In this document: in pieces, positions 61,697 to 64,000 of the stretch
Numbering within the stretch: the first letter of the stretch is position 1
Layout: each line of letters starts with the position of its first letter
Assembly (NCBI GenBank): GCA_964523405.1
Contig: CAZGAQ010000004.1
Location: 172,002-236,001, forward strand
Source: CAZGAQ01 sp964523405
GTDB taxonomy: Bacteria > Planctomycetota > Phycisphaerae > UBA1845 > Fen-1342
Reading direction: 5' to 3'
DNA: 64,000 nucleotides
Position numbers and translations under genes: made by a program
Notes under the pieces: generated by a model
What the model saw: the letters and a program-made list of their open reading frames with translations, nothing else
The model's database searches: none
Told to the model about the DNA's origin: nothing

Positions 61697-62398
61697 ATGC
61701 CTTATCGCAACATGACGATCGAGCAGTTGGCACACCACATCGGGATGGACGCCCGGCTTGTGCGCCGTTGGGCGGAGAAGGGGCGGCTGCCCGGGCACAT
61801 GGTGGGCGGGGAGTGGCGGTTCAACCGGGCGACCATGCTGGAATTCCTGCAGTCGCAAATGCACACGTTCGACGAGGAGCACATTCGCAACCTCGAGCGG
61901 GCGATGCGGGAGGAAGGGGACAGCCGGCTGATTGAAGCGCATCTGGGCACGGAAGCGGTGGAGATGAACCTGCCGGCGCGGTCGCGGGCCTCGGTCCTGC
62001 GCGAGTTGGTGCGGGTGGCGGAGCGCACGGGGCTGGTGTGGAATGGGCCGGAGATCGTTGCGGCCCTTGAGGAACGCGAGGCGCTGGGGTCGACGGGCCT
62101 GCCGCGGGGAATCGCGTTTCCGCACCCGCGGCGACCGCTGATGTACGCGACGGCCGAGCCGCTGGTGTGTCTGGCGCGCGTTCCGGCGGGGGTCCCGTTC
62201 GGGGCGCCGGACGGGTTGTTGACGGACCTGTTTGTGCTCGTAATCGCGCACGGCGAGAAGCTGCATCTAGGGTTGTTGGCGCGGCTGGCGATGATGTTCA
62301 ACACCGACTTACCGGACCGTCTGCGCGAGGTGGAGACCGCCGACGAGGCGCTTACCCTGATGATCCAGACGGAGGCCCGCGTTCTCACTACGGCGTGA
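61697..62398 (+). CDS. Excisionase/MerR-type HTH fused to a PTS EIIA domain
   Basis: The product has 233 residues. Residues about 5-55 are a winged helix of the excisionase type (MTIEQLAHHIGMDARLVRRW, GGEWRFNRATMLEFL). The C-terminal 150 residues are a PTS EIIA type 2 (PtsN-like) domain with the phosphoacceptor histidine in GIAFPHPR (His143) and LFVLVIAHGEKLHLGLLARL. It may sense phosphotransfer state and control DNA directly; in other bacteria EIIA(Ntr) works through protein contacts. No PTS partner (EI, HPr) is in the window. GAGG upstream supports the ATG. Confidence 0.85.
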   Translation: MPYRNMTIEQLAHHIGMDARLVRRWAEKGRLPGHMVGGEWRFNRATMLEFLQSQMHTFDEEHIRNLERAMREEGDSRLIEAHLGTEAVEMNLPARSRASVLRELVRVAERTGLVWNGPEIVAALEEREALGSTGLPRGIAFPHPRRPLMYATAEPLVCLARVPAGVPFGAPDGLLTDLFVLVIAHGEKLHLGLLARLAMMFNTDLPDRLREVETADEALTLMIQTEARVLTTA

Positions 62399-62406
62399 CG
62401 CCGGCC

Positions 62407-62435
62407 TTACGCCTGCGCGCGCGGGCGGGTACACT
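62407..62435 (+). promoter_or_regulatory. Candidate promoter of the foldase gene
   Basis: TTACGC (62407-62412) and TACACT (62430-62435) are spaced by 17 bases, about 165 bases before the ATG at 62599. Confidence 0.4.
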
Positions 62436-62598
62436 ATTGGGCTTCGGCCGCGGTATGCCCGTGGCTGGAGCCCTGCCACCGGCGTGGTGGACGGGGTCGG
62501 TCGACACCACCCGCGGCCCCAAGCGCGCAGTGTTGCGGCACCATTCGGCGGGCGGACGGCGAATTTCTGCAGGTGCAGGACAAGGAAAGGTTGCTCTG

Positions 62599-63819
62599 AT
62601 GAACAAGTGGACTGGCATTGGCGCGCTGGCGCTGTTCGCGCTCTGGACGGTTGCGGTCACCGCGCAGACGGCCCCCGTGGCGGCCGACAAACCGGCCGAC
62701 AAGCCGGCAACGACGCAACCGACGACCAGCACGGCCCCCGCAGACTCGGTGGCGGTGCGGCTTAACGGCAAGGACATCATGGAGAGTGAGGTGGACGAGC
62801 TGTTCACCGCGCGGATGACGGCGAAGGGCTTCGACCCGACCGGGCTCGATCCGCAGATGCGCGCCCGCTTTCACGACCAGGTGCTGGAAGCGCTGATCCA
62901 GTTCCGCCTGATGGGCGAGAAGGCCAAGGAAGCCGACGTCACGATCACGGACGCGGATGTGCGCAAGCAGGTGGATGACGATCTGCAGCAGTACCTGGAG
63001 GCCAGCGGCCAGAAGCGCGAGGAGGTTGAGGAACAGATCAAGGCCAGCAACAAGATGTCGCTGGACGAATACATCACGCGCCAGGTGCAGGATCCGGTCA
63101 CGCGCAACGGCGTGCTGCAGATGCGGCTGATCGAGAAGAAGTTTCCCGAGAAGCTGGCCGTCTCGGCGGACGATGTGAAGAAGTACTACGACGAGAACCT
63201 CGAACAGCGCTTCAAGAAGCAGGCGATGGTGCGGGCGAGTCACATCCTGGTCGGCAAGCAGGGCATGAGCGACGAGGAGAAGAAGGCGGCGCGCGAGCTG
63301 GCGGAGAAGGTGCTGGAGAAGGCGAAGGCCAAGGACGCGGATTTCGCGGCGCTGGCCAAGGAATTCTCGACCTGCCCGTCGAAGGACCGCGGCGGTGATC
63401 TGGGCAAGTTCCCGCGCCAGGGCGCGATGGTGGAGCCCTTCGCAGCGGCGGCCTTCGAGCTCAAGGTGGGCGAGCTCAGCAACATCGTCGAGACGCAGTT
63501 TGGCTTTCATATCATCAAGGTGACCGAGCGGCAGGAAGCCAAGACCGTCGAGCTCGATGAAGTGAAGGACTCGCTGCGCAAGGAACTGCTGCAGGACAAG
63601 ATCCGTGAGCAGATCTCCACGTACGCCGACGAGCTGAAGGCGGCGGCCAAGATCGAGTATCCGCCGGGTAAGGAACCGAAGAAGCCGGTGATGCCGGGCA
63701 CCACCTCGGCTCCGGTGAGCGTGAAGATCGAGGGCGCGGGCACCGCCGACAAGAAGGCGGACGAGAAGCCGGCCGCGGACAAGCCGGACAACCAGAAGCC
63801 CGCAGAGAAGAAGCCGTAG
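62599..63819 (+). CDS. Exported PpiC/SurA-type peptidyl-prolyl isomerase
   Basis: Extracytoplasmic foldase of 406 residues. A signal peptide (MNKWTGIGALALFALWTVAV) leads to a proline/threonine linker, then a SurA_N-type helical domain (about residues 50-205) and one parvulin domain (about 212-312; VRASHILVGKQG, FSTCPSKDRGGDLGKFPRQG, ETQFGFHIIKVTER). The end is a lysine-, proline- and alanine-rich tail (AAAKIEYPPGKEPKKPVMPG onward). It helps exported proteins fold, plausibly the many secreted proteins here. AAGGAAAGG eight bases upstream supports the ATG at 62599; longer in-frame forms overlap the previous gene. Confidence 0.9.
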   Translation: MNKWTGIGALALFALWTVAVTAQTAPVAADKPADKPATTQPTTSTAPADSVAVRLNGKDIMESEVDELFTARMTAKGFDPTGLDPQMRARFHDQVLEALIQFRLMGEKAKEADVTITDADVRKQVDDDLQQYLEASGQKREEVEEQIKASNKMSLDEYITRQVQDPVTRNGVLQMRLIEKKFPEKLAVSADDVKKYYDENLEQRFKKQAMVRASHILVGKQGMSDEEKKAARELAEKVLEKAKAKDADFAALAKEFSTCPSKDRGGDLGKFPRQGAMVEPFAAAAFELKVGELSNIVETQFGFHIIKVTERQEAKTVELDEVKDSLRKELLQDKIREQISTYADELKAAAKIEYPPGKEPKKPVMPGTTSAPVSVKIEGAGTADKKADEKPAADKPDNQKPAEKKP

Positions 63820-63855
63820 GTCACAACGGTGCCAGCGCACCGCAGAGCTCAACCA

Positions 63856-63890
63856 GCCCGGCCGCGGAATGCCCGCGGCCGGGCTTGCTT
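63856..63890 (+). terminator. Terminator of the foldase gene
   Basis: GCCCGGCCGCGG (63856-63867) pairs perfectly with CCGCGGCCGGGC (63873-63884) around a five-base loop, followed by TTGCTT, 36 bases after the stop. Confidence 0.8.
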
Positions 63891-63926
63891 ATCTCCGGTG
63901 CCGTCGCGCCTGCCGGCAGCGCGCCA

Positions 63927-64000
63927 CTGGAACGGTTTCACTTTGGGTGCGGCGCTCCAGCACCGACATTTGTCGTCAGGCACGGAGGCCTGACGCTACC
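63927..64000. repeat. Dispersed hairpin element, copy C (truncated by window end)
   Basis: CTGGAACGGTTTCAC begins a stretch that, in inverse orientation, matches copy A (14751-14822) at about 68 of 72 positions, through the hairpin CGTCAGGC-ACGGAG-GCCTGACG and the CTACC end. The other terminus would lie beyond base 64000. Confidence 0.85.

Overview
The window is GC-rich (roughly two thirds G+C by eye), densely coded on both strands and almost certainly chromosomal DNA of a member of the Planctomycetota. The grounds are the combination of features: many prepilin-like proteins (one with the H-X9-DG motif), PEP-CTERM and dockerin-tagged secreted proteins, an ECF sigma factor overlapping a Ser/Thr kinase with TPR repeats, and large exported glycosidases. 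The class is not resolved (a Phycisphaerae-like lineage is a guess). No tRNA, rRNA, CRISPR array, transposase or phage gene was seen.

Layout. 1-1236: 3' part of an alkaline-phosphatase-superfamily phosphohydrolase. 1322-14723: a type II secretion / type IV pilus-like cluster: ATPase GspE, platform protein GspF, five prepilin-like proteins in overlapping or closely spaced genes, and a very large GspK-like protein. 14722-22541: housekeeping genes (endonuclease III, lipoprotein, GT4 glycosyltransferase, small membrane protein, aspartate-semialdehyde dehydrogenase, GNAT acetyltransferase, MEMO-family protein, ParB with two parS-like sites). 22542-26350: thioesterase and the ECF sigma-kinase pair. 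26584-30082: one dockerin-tagged Ig-like protein and two tandem PEP-CTERM paralogues. 30364-43464: a GntR/LacI-type regulator, a 0.9-kb AT-richer intergenic region, a 1551-residue modular secreted protein, an H-X9-DG pseudopilin, a possible secreted peptidase and a dockerin-tagged GH38 alpha-mannosidase. 43749-54073: hybrid histidine kinase, dual-specificity-type phosphatase, lipoprotein, DNA polymerase III delta, TPR protein, M61 peptidase, metallophosphoesterase. 54315-58773: secreted GH18 (with dockerin) and GH20 glycosidases. 58995-63819: thioredoxin-like protein, 53-residue membrane protein, TIM-barrel isomerase, an HTH-EIIA fusion and a PpiC-type foldase.

How the parts fit. The pseudopilin cluster may build a secretion pseudopilus or pilus, but no secretin or inner-membrane GspC/L/M is present here. 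The exported proteins share C-terminal tags and modules: a dockerin-like tail with a conserved NWRDIDPFI motif in two proteins, other dockerin-like tails in two glycosidases, and a ~220-residue module beginning TGWNRDI that occurs three times in two proteins. GH18, GH20 and GH38 together suggest use of chitin-like or N-glycan material.

The best candidates for undescribed biology are the TGWNRDI module with its shared tagging scheme, and a dispersed CTAGAGCGGT-ended hairpin element. Two full copies of that element begin inside the stop codons of unrelated genes, a third runs off the window end, and related solo hairpins lie in several other intergenic gaps.
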